A stretch of DNA of 64,000 nt from Mycolicibacterium boenickei (GTDB taxonomy: Bacteria; Actinomycetota; Actinomycetes; Mycobacteriales; Mycobacteriaceae), in the NCBI RefSeq assembly GCF_010731295.1, contig NZ_AP022579.1, forward strand, positions 1,426,001-1,490,000, given 5' to 3'. The position numbers were made by a program, and so were the translations under genes. Positions 8,002-16,195 of this stretch are shown here, piece after piece. The notes under the pieces were generated by a model. It was not told the DNA's origin. It worked only from the letters and a program-made list of their open reading frames with translations, and did not search any database. The stretch's first letter is position 1. Every line of letters begins with the position of its first letter.

Positions 8002-8472
8002 ATGACCAGCCGTGACGAACCCGTGCCGACCAGCTTGGACTTTCCGCTGCACTGGCCGGTGCTGACCCGATGGACGGACAACGACATGTTCGGCCACCTC
8101 AACAACGCGGTGTACTACGAGCTGTTCGACACCGCGATCAACGCCTGGATCAACACCAACTGCGACGTCGATCCGGTCAACGCTCCGTGGCTCGGTGTGG
8201 TCGCCGAGTCCGGTTGCCGCTACTTCGCCGAGCTGAAGTTCCCCGACCCGTTGGTCGTCGGCCTGGCGGTGGCCCGATTGGGCAACAGCAGTGTCACCTA
8301 CCGGCTCGGATTGTTCGAGCCGAACGGCCCGGTGGCGGCGGTCGGCCACTGGGTGCATGTTTACGTGGACCGGACCACGCGGCGCCCGGTACCGATTCCC
8401 GACGTGATCCGCGATCTGCTGCAGTCGATATGCTCGCCGGATGCCACTCGTGAGCAAGACCGTCGAGGTTGA
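8002..8472 (+). CDS. Acyl-CoA thioesterase, 4HBT/YbgC-like hotdog fold
   Basis: 156 residues from the ATG at 8002. RWTDNDMFGHLNNAVYYELF (about 23-42) is the 4-hydroxybenzoyl-CoA thioesterase active-site region, with the catalytic Asp before the GHLNN motif. The remainder is a single hotdog domain ending in VPIPDVIRDLL. It hydrolyses acyl-CoA to free acid plus CoA. The open frame extends upstream, but the 4HBT domain starts just after this ATG. The 3-prime end overlaps the next gene by 32 bp. Divergent from the alcohol dehydrogenase. Confidence 0.87.
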   Translation: MTSRDEPVPTSLDFPLHWPVLTRWTDNDMFGHLNNAVYYELFDTAINAWINTNCDVDPVNAPWLGVVAESGCRYFAELKFPDPLVVGLAVARLGNSSVTYRLGLFEPNGPVAAVGHWVHVYVDRTTRRPVPIPDVIRDLLQSICSPDATREQDRRG

Positions 8473-8881
8473 TGCCCCTGCCGAGAAGATCATGGCGATC
8501 GTCGGTGATTTCGAGGCCTATCCGCAGTGGAACCCCGAGATCAAGGGCTGCTGGATTCTGGCCCGCTACGACGACGGCCGGCCCAGCCAGTTGCGGCTCG
8601 ACGTCGAGATCCAGGGTCAGTCCGGTGTCTTCATCAACGCGGTCTACTACCCCGCGGAGAACCAGATATTCACCGTGATGCAGCAGGGTGACCACTTCAC
8701 CAAGCAGGAGCAGAGGTTCTCGGTCGTGCCGCTCGGGCCGGACAGCACACTGCTTCAGGTTGACCTCGACGTCGAGGTCAAGCTGCCGGTCCCGGCCATG
8801 ATGGTGAAGAAGTTGGCCGGCGACACGCTCGATCACCTGGCCAACGCCCTCGTCGGTAGGGTGCAGCAGCTCTCCGCCTAG
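8441..8881 (+). CDS. SRPBCC (START/polyketide cyclase-like) ligand-binding protein
   Basis: 146 residues. VSKTVEVDAPAEKIMAIVGD and FEAYPQWNPEIKGCWIL are the classic start of an SRPBCC helix-grip fold, and the long C-terminal helix (AMMVKKLAGDTLDHLANALV) completes it. Such proteins bind hydrophobic ligands; no catalytic residue can be assigned. It overlaps the thioesterase gene by 32 bp and is probably co-translated with it. It overlaps the convergent 8878-9180 gene at the stop codons. Confidence 0.82.
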   Translation: MPLVSKTVEVDAPAEKIMAIVGDFEAYPQWNPEIKGCWILARYDDGRPSQLRLDVEIQGQSGVFINAVYYPAENQIFTVMQQGDHFTKQEQRFSVVPLGPDSTLLQVDLDVEVKLPVPAMMVKKLAGDTLDHLANALVGRVQQLSA

Positions 8882-9180
8882 GCCGCGAGATCGGCTGCTG
8901 CCGCCCGCAGCTCCAGTACGCGGTTGCGGATGCGGTACTCGGTGGCCCGTGGCATCTCGGCCGGCCGGTACCGGCCGTGCCTGACCCGGTAGACCCGGCC
9001 GTGGTTCATCTCCCACCGCAGGGCGTCGGAGATCGCCTTCGACGCACGTCCAGTGGTGGTGAAGCCCTGGTCCTCGAGCGCATCGACCAGATCGGCCACC
9101 GATTGCGTGCCGTTTTGCAGCAGCTGCATGGTGAGGACGTAACGGAGGTTGGTGCCGCGCAGCAGGAGTTTGTCCGCCAT
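8878..9180 (-). CDS. Small uncharacterised protein, probable winged-helix fold
   Basis: 100 residues from the ATG at 9180 (MADKLLLRGTNLRYVLTMQL). The central part, VADLVDALEDQGFTTTGRAS then KAISDALRWEMNHGRVYRVR, ending HGRYRPAEMPRATEYRIR, looks like a winged helix: a recognition helix followed by a basic beta-wing. It has no membrane segment. An in-frame upstream ATG at 9312 would run into a palindrome and was rejected. It lies beside the large palindrome at 9235-9548 and could bind it, which is inference only. Similar short proteins occur in mycobacteria, but I do not recognise a named function. Confidence 0.65.
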   Translation of the reverse strand: MADKLLLRGTNLRYVLTMQLLQNGTQSVADLVDALEDQGFTTTGRASKAISDALRWEMNHGRVYRVRHGRYRPAEMPRATEYRIRNRVLELRAAAADLAA

Positions 9181-9234
9181 GGCGTCACGGTGCCAGCAGG
9201 GTCTGACAGTCATTCTGGTCGCCGATTTCGGACG

Positions 9235-9548
9235 GATATCCGATGTGCCCGGCTGCGAGCGACAATCCAGCGACAATCGCCACTTCAGCATCATGGGCCG
9301 CGTCAAACCCATTGTCGCTGAGCGTTTTTGCCACTAATGCATCTCCGGCCCCGCCCGCCTCAGCTGTCCAGTGCCCGACTAGCAGCGACTCTGTCGCTGC
9401 TAGGTGGGCAACCCGAAAAGCGATACGCATGAGGTTCGCTTGCCTGGAGTGACGCGAGTACTGATCGCATCTGTGACCGGAGATGCCAACGGTGTACCTG
9501 AGGCGATTGTCGCTCGATTGTCGCTGACAGCCGGGCAGGGCGGACATC
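9235..9548. repeat. 314-bp imperfect palindrome with concentric inverted repeats
   Basis: This lies in a 440-bp stretch (9181-9620) without a convincing gene. The outer arms 9235-9281 and 9502-9548 match at 40 of 47 positions as an inverted repeat. An inner pair, 9372-9389 and 9393-9410, matches at 16 of 18 with a 3-base loop. Both pairs share the centre at about 9391. AGCGACAATC occurs twice in the left arm (9258, 9269) and twice inverted in the right arm (9505, 9516), with a fifth partial copy at 9311-9319. Both halves also carry related short open frames reading outward (AIVARLSLTAG on plus, AIVAGLSLAAG on minus), as expected from an inverted duplication. It could be a MITE-like element, decayed duplicated coding sequence or an operator cluster. 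Confidence 0.72.
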
Positions 9549-9620
9549 GATTTCGCGCTACGACACGCCGCAACGCTGTGACGACCCGCCGAGGCCGGCA
9601 AGAGCCGAGCACTCAGCCTG

Positions 9621-10364
9621 TCAGTCCCACATCCCGATGTCGTTCAGCCGCGCGATGAGCCGCTGCGCGGCGTCGGTGAACTGGTTGGCGTTGAGTTCCA
9701 CCGCGGCGTCGGTGTCGCGCCTGCGCAGCGCGTCGATCAGCAGTCGGTGATTCTCGACGGCCTCGGTGCCCCACTTCGGATCGGTCGAATAGATCAGCGC
9801 AGGCAGGTACCGCGCGACGTGCAGCAGGAACCAGGCCAGCTTGATCCGGCCGCTGGCGTGGTTGAAGGCGCGATGGAAGGCGAATTCGGCTGACGAGATC
9901 GCCACGGGGTCATGTTCCTCGACCGCCGCCGCGAGCTCGGCGTTGAGCTGCTCCAGTTCGTCGATCTGGGCGCCGGTGATGCGGGTGGTGGCGGTGGCGG
10001 CCAGCTTGCGCGCGATGGTGGCCTGCAGCCAGAAGATGTCCTCGACGTCGGCACGGGTCAGCGGCACCACGACGTGCCCGCGGTTCGGCTCCAACTGCAC
10101 CATGCCCTCGCCGCGGAGCGTGCGCAGTGCCTCCCGCACCGGGGTGATGCTGACGCCGAGTGCGGCCGCGGTCTCGTCGAGCCGGATGAATGTCCCGGGC
10201 CGCAGCACCCCGGTCATGATCTCGGCCCGCAGTTGGGCGGCAACCTCGTCGGAAAGTTGCTCGCGCCGTCCCCCGCGACGACGTTGCACGGCCGCTCTGG
10301 CAGGTGCATTCACGCGTATCCGGTCGCCTTTCTGGTGGGCTTGTCGCCGAGGCGCCGAGGCCAT
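9621..10364 (-). CDS. mce1R: GntR/FadR-family regulator of the mce1 operon (Mce1R-like)
   Basis: 247 residues from the ATG at 10364. The basic N-terminus is followed by a GntR winged HTH (LRAEIMTGVLRPGTFIRLDE, TAAALGVSITPVREALRTLR) and a helical FCD domain containing FHRAFNHASGRIKLAWFLLH, where the His residues may bind metal. It is divergent from fadD5 exactly as Rv0165c (mce1R) is from Rv0166 in M. tuberculosis, where Mce1R represses mce1, probably in response to fatty-acyl ligands. The open frame extends upstream to 10517 but crosses the fadD5 promoter, so the start at 10364 is preferred. Identity rests on family plus synteny. Confidence 0.88.
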   Translation of the reverse strand: MASAPRRQAHQKGDRIRVNAPARAAVQRRRGGRREQLSDEVAAQLRAEIMTGVLRPGTFIRLDETAAALGVSITPVREALRTLRGEGMVQLEPNRGHVVVPLTRADVEDIFWLQATIARKLAATATTRITGAQIDELEQLNAELAAAVEEHDPVAISSAEFAFHRAFNHASGRIKLAWFLLHVARYLPALIYSTDPKWGTEAVENHRLLIDALRRRDTDAAVELNANQFTDAAQRLIARLNDIGMWD

Positions 10365-10387
10365 AGTGTGACCGGGGCAACCCCATG

Positions 10388-10397
10388 TTTGATCAAA
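10388..10397. promoter_or_regulatory. Candidate operator in the mce1R-fadD5 divergent promoter
   Basis: TTTGATCAAA is a perfect 10-bp palindrome in the 75-bp divergent intergenic region and is followed by AT-rich TATAAAATT, which could be a -10 element. Being the only clear palindrome there, it is the best candidate binding site for the divergent GntR regulator. Not tested. Confidence 0.4.
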
Positions 10398-10439
10398 TAT
10401 AAAATTCGTGCAACTCAATACCCATGGAGTACAGATCCG

Positions 10440-12029
10440 TTGACTGCCGAGCCGTTCCCCACTGAGCAGCCGTACCTGGCCCGCCGTCAGAACTGGTCCA
10501 ACCAACTCACGCGGCATGCCCTGATGCAGCCCGAGAAAACCGCTCTACGGTTCCTGGGGCACACCACCACGTGGCGCGAGCTCGACCATCGCGTGACCAA
10601 GCTCGCGGGCGCCCTGAGCCGGCGCGGCATCGGATTCGGCGACCGGGTGCTGATCCTGATGCTCAACCGCCCGGAGTTCATCGAGGCGATGCTGGCGGCC
10701 AACAGGCTCGGCGCCATCGCGGTCCCGGTGAACTTCCGGATGACCCCGCCGGAGATCGCCTTCTTGGTCAGTGACTGCGAGGCCCGCGTCGTCGTCACCG
10801 AGCCCGTCCTGGCCGGCGTCGCCACGGCCGTGCGCGATCTCGATGCCACGCTGTCGACGGTCATCGTGGCCGACGCCCCGACGGAAGACGGCGTCCTGGG
10901 CTATGAGGACCTGATCGCCGAAGACGGTGCGCCCGCGGCGCCGGTCGACATCCCCAGCGATGCTCCCGCGCTGATCATGTACACCTCCGGCACCACCGGC
11001 CGACCCAAGGGCGCGGTGCTGACCCACAACAACTTGGTCGGGCAGGGCATGACCAACCTGTTCACCACCGGCGTCGACATCAACAACGACGTCGGCTTCA
11101 TCGGCGTCCCGCTGTTCCACATCGCCGGCGTCGCCGGAAACGTGAACACGGGTCTCACGCTCGGCCTGCCCACGGTGATCTACCCGCTCGGCGCGTTCGA
11201 CCCTGGTGCGTTGCTCGACGTCCTCGCAGCCGAGAAGGTCACCGCGATCTTCCTGGTGCCCGCGCAGTGGCAGGCGGTATGCGCTGAGCAGAAAGCCAAT
11301 CCACGTGATCTTTGCCTGCGGGCCTTGTCGTGGGGCGCCGCGCCGGCTTCGGACACGTTGCTCCGCGCAATGGCCGAGACCTTCCCGGGCAGCCAGATCC
11401 TCGCCGCGTTCGGGCAGACCGAGATGTCCCCGGTCACCTGCATGTTGTTGGCGGACGACGCAATTCGCAAGCTCGGTTCGGTGGGACAGGTCATCCCCAC
11501 CGTTTCGGCCCGCATCGTGGACGAGAACATGAACGACGTCCCGGTCGGCGAGGTCGGCGAGATCGTCTACCGCGCCCCAACTTTGATGGCCGGCTACTGG
11601 AACAACCCCAAGGCCACCGCCGAGGCCTTCGCCGGCGGCTGGTTCCACTCCGGAGACCTCGTGCGGCAGGACGAGGAGGGCTACATCTGGGTGGTCGACC
11701 GCAAGAAGGACATGATCATCTCCGGCGGAGAGAACATTTACTGCGCCGAGGTGGAAAACGTCCTCGCCGGGCATCCCTCCATCACCGAGGTCGCCGTGAT
11801 CGGGCGCCACGACGAGAAATGGGGCGAGGTTCCGGTTGCGGTAGTAGCGCTCGCCAGAGGTGACGTCCTGAGTCTCGGGGAGCTCGACGGCTTTCTCACC
11901 GAACGCCTGGCGCGCTACAAGCACCCGAAGGCGCTCGAAATCGTCGATGCCCTGCCTCGCAACCCGTCGGGCAAGGTGCTCAAGACCGAACTCAGGGAGC
12001 GTTTCGGTTCGCCGATCACCGCCCAGTAG
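10440..12029 (+). CDS. fadD5: Fatty-acid-CoA ligase FadD5
   Basis: 529 residues if started at TTG 10440 (LTAEPFPTEQ), which follows GGAG by 10 bases; no in-frame ATG fits the domain start. ANL-superfamily motifs are MYTSGTTGRPKG (ATP-binding P-loop, about 180), GQTEMSP, YIWVVDRKKDMIISGGENIY (hinge) and a C-terminal PRNPSGKVLK with the adenylation Lys. It activates fatty acids to acyl-AMP and then acyl-CoA. It is the first gene of the mce1 locus, as Rv0166 is, and probably handles lipids imported by Mce1 or recycled mycolic acids. Confidence 0.92.
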   Translation: MTAEPFPTEQPYLARRQNWSNQLTRHALMQPEKTALRFLGHTTTWRELDHRVTKLAGALSRRGIGFGDRVLILMLNRPEFIEAMLAANRLGAIAVPVNFRMTPPEIAFLVSDCEARVVVTEPVLAGVATAVRDLDATLSTVIVADAPTEDGVLGYEDLIAEDGAPAAPVDIPSDAPALIMYTSGTTGRPKGAVLTHNNLVGQGMTNLFTTGVDINNDVGFIGVPLFHIAGVAGNVNTGLTLGLPTVIYPLGAFDPGALLDVLAAEKVTAIFLVPAQWQAVCAEQKANPRDLCLRALSWGAAPASDTLLRAMAETFPGSQILAAFGQTEMSPVTCMLLADDAIRKLGSVGQVIPTVSARIVDENMNDVPVGEVGEIVYRAPTLMAGYWNNPKATAEAFAGGWFHSGDLVRQDEEGYIWVVDRKKDMIISGGENIYCAEVENVLAGHPSITEVAVIGRHDEKWGEVPVAVVALARGDVLSLGELDGFLTERLARYKHPKALEIVDALPRNPSGKVLKTELRERFGSPITAQ

Positions 12030-12270
12030 CGTTGACGGTTACGAAAGTAACTCAGCGTCAACGGTTTCTGCAGGTCGCCACGAAAGTTTGCTGTCTTTGC
12101 ATGCCCTTGTTAACGGTTGATGGCACAATCCACCCGATGCGGTGCACGGCCCGGTTTCCATCGGGTACAGTCCGGTGGTCTCAATTACTACTCACGAGTA
12201 GGGAGAGACGGATCACACAAGCTGACAGGCGACGAGGAGGGGGCGTGCGACACGTCCAGGGGGCGCACCG
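12030..12270 (+). promoter_or_regulatory. fadD5-yrbE1A intergenic leader with strong hairpin
   Basis: Directly after the fadD5 stop, 12031-12062 folds as GTTGACG-GTTAC, loop GAAA, GTAAC-TCAG-CGTCAAC: two stems of 7 and 5 bp with a GNRA-type tetraloop. No U-run follows, so it is not a typical intrinsic terminator. Further down TACAGT (12166-12171) could be a -10 element with a weak TGCACG 17 bp upstream, giving an internal mce1 promoter. AGGGGG just before the GTG is the yrbE1A ribosome site. No gene was seen in the 241 bp. Confidence 0.45.
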
Positions 12271-13071
12271 GTGACGGCGCCTGCCGACGGGCTCGTCGGC
12301 TACGTACGTGGTCAATTGGAGAAGCCGCTGGCTATGGTCGGTGGCTTCTTCAAGATGACCGTGCTCACTGGAAAGGCCTTTCTCACACGGCCATTCCAGT
12401 GGAAAGAGTTCGTGCTGCAGAGCTGGTTCCTCATCCGGGTGGCATTCCTGCCCACGCTCGCGGTATCGATCCCACTGACGGTGCTCATCATCTTCACGCT
12501 CAACATCCTGTTGGCGGAGTTCGGCGCAGCTGACGTCTCGGGCGCAGGCGCTGCCCTCGGTGCGGTTACGCAGCTGGGTCCTCTGGTCACCGTGCTCGTC
12601 GTGGCCGGTGCCGGGTCGACCGCGATTTGCGCGGACCTCGGCGCCCGCACGGTGCGTGAAGAGATCGACGCGCTCGAGGTGCTGGGCATCGACCCCATCG
12701 AGCGGCTCGTCGTTCCTCGCGTGGTGGCCTCCACCTTCGTGGCCTTCATGCTCAACGGTGCGGTGATCACCATCGGCCTGATCGGTGGCTTCTTCTTCGG
12801 TGTGTACGTCCAGAACGTGTCCGCGGGTGCCTATGTATCCACGCTGACCCTGCTGACCGGATTCCCCGAGGTGATGATCTCGGTCATCAAGGCAACCCTG
12901 TTCGGTCTGATCGCCGGACTCGTCGGCTGCTACCGAGGCCTGACGGTGGCCGGTGGCTCCAAGGGCGTCGGCACCGCCGTGAACGAGACCCTGGTGCTGT
13001 GCGTGGTGGCATTGTTCGCAGTCAACGTCGTGCTCACCACCATCGGTGTGCGGTTCGGAACAGGGCACTGA
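12271..13071 (+). CDS. yrbE1A: YrbE1A, MlaE-like permease subunit of the Mce1 transporter
   Basis: 266 residues with a GTG start preceded by AGGGGG. About five or six hydrophobic helices; the MlaE-type signature AGAGSTAICADLGARTVREE followed by IDALEVLGIDPIERL (about 111-145) includes the EExDALxxLGIDP coupling segment. With YrbE1B it forms the inner-membrane permease that receives lipid from the Mce1A-F assembly and is energised by an ABC ATPase (MceG, not encoded here). Length equals the M. tuberculosis protein (265). It starts the permease-Mce part of the operon, 2 bp before yrbE1B. Confidence 0.95.
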   Translation: MTAPADGLVGYVRGQLEKPLAMVGGFFKMTVLTGKAFLTRPFQWKEFVLQSWFLIRVAFLPTLAVSIPLTVLIIFTLNILLAEFGAADVSGAGAALGAVTQLGPLVTVLVVAGAGSTAICADLGARTVREEIDALEVLGIDPIERLVVPRVVASTFVAFMLNGAVITIGLIGGFFFGVYVQNVSAGAYVSTLTLLTGFPEVMISVIKATLFGLIAGLVGCYRGLTVAGGSKGVGTAVNETLVLCVVALFAVNVVLTTIGVRFGTGH

Positions 13072-13072
13072 C

Positions 13073-13942
13073 ATGAGTACTGCAACAGTCCTTCGGTCCC
13101 GGTTCCCCCGGGCGTTCTCGCGCACGTCAGACATCGCGGGCACGCCGGGCCGGTTCCTCGACAGCATGGGCCACGTCGCGTGGTTCGTCGTCCAGGCCAT
13201 CGGCTCCATCCCGCATGCGTTCCGGCACTACCGCCGTGAGGCGCTGCGCCTGGTCGCCGAGATCGGTATGGGTACCGGCGCCATGGCCGTCATCGGCGGC
13301 ACCGTGGCCATCATCGGTTTCGTCACGCTGTCGGCCGGCTCCCTGATCGCCATCCAGGGCTTCGCCTCCCTGGGCAACATCGGTGTCGAGGCCTTCACCG
13401 GCTTCTTCGCCGCCCTGGCAAACATCCGCGTCGTTGCCCCGGTCGTCACCGGGCAGGCCCTGGCCTCCACGGTCGGTGCCGGCGCCACTGCCGAACTCGG
13501 CGCCATGCGCATCAGCGAAGAGGTCGACGCACTGGAAGTCATGGGCATCCGGTCGATCTCGTACCTGGTGTCCACCCGCATCATCGCCGGGTCGATCGTC
13601 ATCATCCCGCTGTACGCGATGGCGATCCTGCTGTCCTTCCTGTCTGCGCAGTTCGTGACGACGGTCTTCTACTCGCAGTCGGTGGGTACGTATGAGCACT
13701 ACTTCCATACGTTCCTGCGTGTCGACGACGTGATGTGGTCCTTCCTTCAGGTCATCGTCATGTCCGTCGTGGTCATGTTGAACCACTGCTACTTCGGCTA
13801 CTACGCCAGTGGCGGTGCTGTCGGTGTGGGTGAGGCAGTAGGGAGGTCGATGCGAACCTCGTTGATCGCAATCGTGTTGGTGGTCCTGTTGGCATCGTTG
13901 GCGCTCTACGGCACCGACCCCAACTTCAACCTCACGGTGTAG
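13073..13942 (+). CDS. yrbE1B: YrbE1B, MlaE-like permease subunit of the Mce1 transporter
   Basis: 289 residues from the ATG at 13073, 2 bp past the yrbE1A stop. The N-terminus is basic and cytoplasmic. The MlaE core has GAGATAELGAMRISEEVDAL followed by EVMGIRSISYLVSTR (about 140-174), the same coupling motif as YrbE1A. Several transmembrane helices follow and the C-terminus is LASLALYGTDPNFNLTV. It forms the heteromeric permease with YrbE1A. The ABC ATPase is encoded elsewhere, as usual in mycobacteria. Confidence 0.95.
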   Translation: MSTATVLRSRFPRAFSRTSDIAGTPGRFLDSMGHVAWFVVQAIGSIPHAFRHYRREALRLVAEIGMGTGAMAVIGGTVAIIGFVTLSAGSLIAIQGFASLGNIGVEAFTGFFAALANIRVVAPVVTGQALASTVGAGATAELGAMRISEEVDALEVMGIRSISYLVSTRIIAGSIVIIPLYAMAILLSFLSAQFVTTVFYSQSVGTYEHYFHTFLRVDDVMWSFLQVIVMSVVVMLNHCYFGYYASGGAVGVGEAVGRSMRTSLIAIVLVVLLASLALYGTDPNFNLTV

Positions 13943-13946
13943 CGGC

Positions 13947-15167
13947 ATGACGGCACCTCAAGCTTCTCTGAACAAGCCGAAGATCCCGCCGTACAAGCTG
14001 GCCGGACTCGTCCTCGCGCTCGTCACCGCGGTGGTCTTCGCGCTGACGTGGATGCAGTTTCGTGGGTCCTTCGAGAAGAAGGCTCAGTTGACCGTGTTGT
14101 CGGGCCGGGCTGGTTTGTCGATGGATCCGGGGTCGAAGGTGACCTTCAACGGTGTGCCGATCGGCCGGTTGGCGTCGGTTGATGTGGTCACCGTCGATGA
14201 CAACCCGGAGGCGCGGCTGACGTTGGACGTCAAGCCTCAGTACTTGAAGCTGATCCCGGAGAATGTGACTGCCGAACTGCGGGCGACCACGGTGTTCGGC
14301 AACAAGTACATCTCGTTTTTGTCGCCGTCGAACCCGTCGCCGAATCGGTTGACGCCCGATACGCCGATCCGTGCTCAGGGTGTGACGACGGAGTTCAACA
14401 CGTTGTTCGAGACGATCACTGCGATCTCTGAGCAGATCGATCCGATCAAGCTGAACCAGACGCTGACCGCCACCGCGCAGGCGCTCGATGGTTTGGGGGA
14501 CAAGTTCGGTCAGTCGATCGTCAATGGCAATGACATCTTGGCTGATCTGAATCCGCGGATGCCTCAGATTCGTCGGGATACCGCGGGTCTGGCCGACTTG
14601 GGTGAGGTGTATGCGAATGCGGGTCCGGATCTGTTCGATGGTTTGACCAATGCGGTGACCACGGCCCGCACGCTCAATGAGCAGCGGGGCAATCTGGATC
14701 AGGCGTTGGTGGCCGCGGTCGGTTTCGGCAACACCGGTGGTGACATCTTCGAGCGTGGTGGCCCGTATCTGGTCCGCGGTGCCCAGGACCTGCTGCCGAC
14801 GTCGGCCCTGCTCGACAAGTACAGCCCGGCACTGTTCTGCACGATCCGCAACTACCACGATGCCGGACCGAAACTGGCTGGCGCGCTTGGTGGTAACGGC
14901 TACTCGCTGCAGACGCACTCGCTGGTGATCGGCGTCGGTAACCCGTACGTCTATCCCGACAACCTGCCGCGGGTCAACGCCAAGGGCGGGCCCGAGGGCC
15001 GGCCCGGCTGCTGGCAGCCGGTCACCAAGGACCTGTGGCCCATGCCGTACCTGGTGATGGATACCGGTGCATCGATCGCCCCGTACAACCACCTCGAGAT
15101 GGGTCAACCGCTCGTGGCCGAGTACGTGTGGGGCCGCCAAGTGGGGGAGAACACGATCAACCCATGA
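13947..15167 (+). CDS. mce1A: Mce1A, MlaD-domain lipid-transport subunit
   Basis: 406 residues: an N-terminal transmembrane anchor (YKLAGLVLALVTAVVFALTW, about 12-31), an MlaD/Mce domain (LTVLSGRAGLSMDPGSKVTF to about residue 125), and a helical needle-forming region. It ends without the long proline-rich tail seen in Mce1C and Mce1D. It is somewhat shorter than M. tuberculosis Mce1A (454). Mce subunits form a hexameric tunnel carrying fatty or mycolic acids across the periplasm to YrbE1AB. It begins 4 bp after yrbE1B, and its stop overlaps the mce1B start in ATGA. Confidence 0.94.
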   Translation: MTAPQASLNKPKIPPYKLAGLVLALVTAVVFALTWMQFRGSFEKKAQLTVLSGRAGLSMDPGSKVTFNGVPIGRLASVDVVTVDDNPEARLTLDVKPQYLKLIPENVTAELRATTVFGNKYISFLSPSNPSPNRLTPDTPIRAQGVTTEFNTLFETITAISEQIDPIKLNQTLTATAQALDGLGDKFGQSIVNGNDILADLNPRMPQIRRDTAGLADLGEVYANAGPDLFDGLTNAVTTARTLNEQRGNLDQALVAAVGFGNTGGDIFERGGPYLVRGAQDLLPTSALLDKYSPALFCTIRNYHDAGPKLAGALGGNGYSLQTHSLVIGVGNPYVYPDNLPRVNAKGGPEGRPGCWQPVTKDLWPMPYLVMDTGASIAPYNHLEMGQPLVAEYVWGRQVGENTINP

Positions 15168-16195
15168 GTATCAAGGGCACGATTCTCAAGCTCGGCATCT
15201 TTTCACTGGTGCTGCTCACCTTCACTGCGATCATCTTCGTGGTCTTCGGTCAGATCCGGTTCAACCGGACCTCCGAGTACTCGGCGATCTTCAAGAACGT
15301 CAGCGGTCTGCGCACCGGGCAGTTCGTCCGTGCCTCCGGCGTCGAGGTCGGCAAGGTCTCGGGCGTCAAGCTGGTCAACGGCGGCCAGCAGGCCGAGGTC
15401 ACGTTCAACGTCGAGAAGTCGCTGCCGTTGTTCGACCAGACCACTGCCGCGATCCGGTACCAGGACCTGATCGGTAACCGCTACCTCGAGCTCAAGCGGG
15501 GTGAGAGCAACACGAAGATCGAGCCGGGCAGCACCATTCCGCTGGAACGCACGGAGCCCGCGCTCGACCTCGACGCACTCGTCGGCGGATTCCGGCCGCT
15601 GTTCCAGTCGCTGAGCCCGGAGAAGGTCAACACCATCTCCAAGTCGATCATCACGATCTTCCAGGGCCAGGGCGGCACCATCAACGACATCCTGGACCAG
15701 ACGGCGCAGCTCACCCAGAGCATCGCCGATCGGGATCAGGCCATCGGTGAGGTGATCAAGAACCTCAACATCGTCCTGGACACCACCGTCGCGCATCAGC
15801 AGCAGTTCGATGACACCCTCAAGAACTTCGAGACGCTGATCACCGGGCTGAAGAACCGGGCCGATCCGATCGGATCCTCGGTGGCCAACATCAGCAACGC
15901 GGCCGGCTCGCTGGCGGATCTGCTGTCCGACAACCGGCCGCTGCTCAAGGACACCGTGGGCTATCTCGAGGTCATCCAGCAGCCGCTGATCGACCAGAAG
16001 CAGCAGCTCAACGACATCCTGGTGCAGTTCCCTCAAGCGTTGAAGATCATCGGGCGTGCCGGTGGCATCTACGGTGACTTCTTCAACTTCTACGCCTGCG
16101 ACCTCTCGTTGAAGCTCAACGGGTTGCAGCCAGGTGGCCCTGTCCGAACCGTCAAACTCAGTTCACAGCCGTCGGGTAGGTGCACGCCGAGATGA
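15164..16195 (+). CDS. mce1B: Mce1B, MlaD-domain lipid-transport subunit
   Basis: 343 residues from the ATG at 15164, overlapping the mce1A stop by 4 bp. N-terminal anchor LGIFSLVLLTFTAIIFVVFG (about 9-28); Mce domain around KNVSGLRTGQFVRASGVEVG to NRYLELKRG; helical coiled segment with repeated ISKSIITIFQG and DQAIGEVIKN-type heptads; C-terminus near FYACDLSLKL, a usual Mce1B ending. Part of the heterohexameric Mce1 tunnel. It overlaps mce1C by 4 bp. Confidence 0.94.
   Translation: MSIKGTILKLGIFSLVLLTFTAIIFVVFGQIRFNRTSEYSAIFKNVSGLRTGQFVRASGVEVGKVSGVKLVNGGQQAEVTFNVEKSLPLFDQTTAAIRYQDLIGNRYLELKRGESNTKIEPGSTIPLERTEPALDLDALVGGFRPLFQSLSPEKVNTISKSIITIFQGQGGTINDILDQTAQLTQSIADRDQAIGEVIKNLNIVLDTTVAHQQQFDDTLKNFETLITGLKNRADPIGSSVANISNAAGSLADLLSDNRPLLKDTVGYLEVIQQPLIDQKQQLNDILVQFPQALKIIGRAGGIYGDFFNFYACDLSLKLNGLQPGGPVRTVKLSSQPSGRCTPR

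Noticed and set aside
9185..9430. 81-residue minus-strand frame within the large palindrome (MRIAFRVAHLAATESLLVGH...)
   Set aside because: It looks mildly protein-like, but it spans the central hairpin and is mirrored by a similar frame in the other half, so repeat structure explains it better.
10365..10517. Upstream extension of the GntR regulator to an ATG at 10517
   Set aside because: It would cross the fadD5 promoter and start; the conserved protein begins at 10364.
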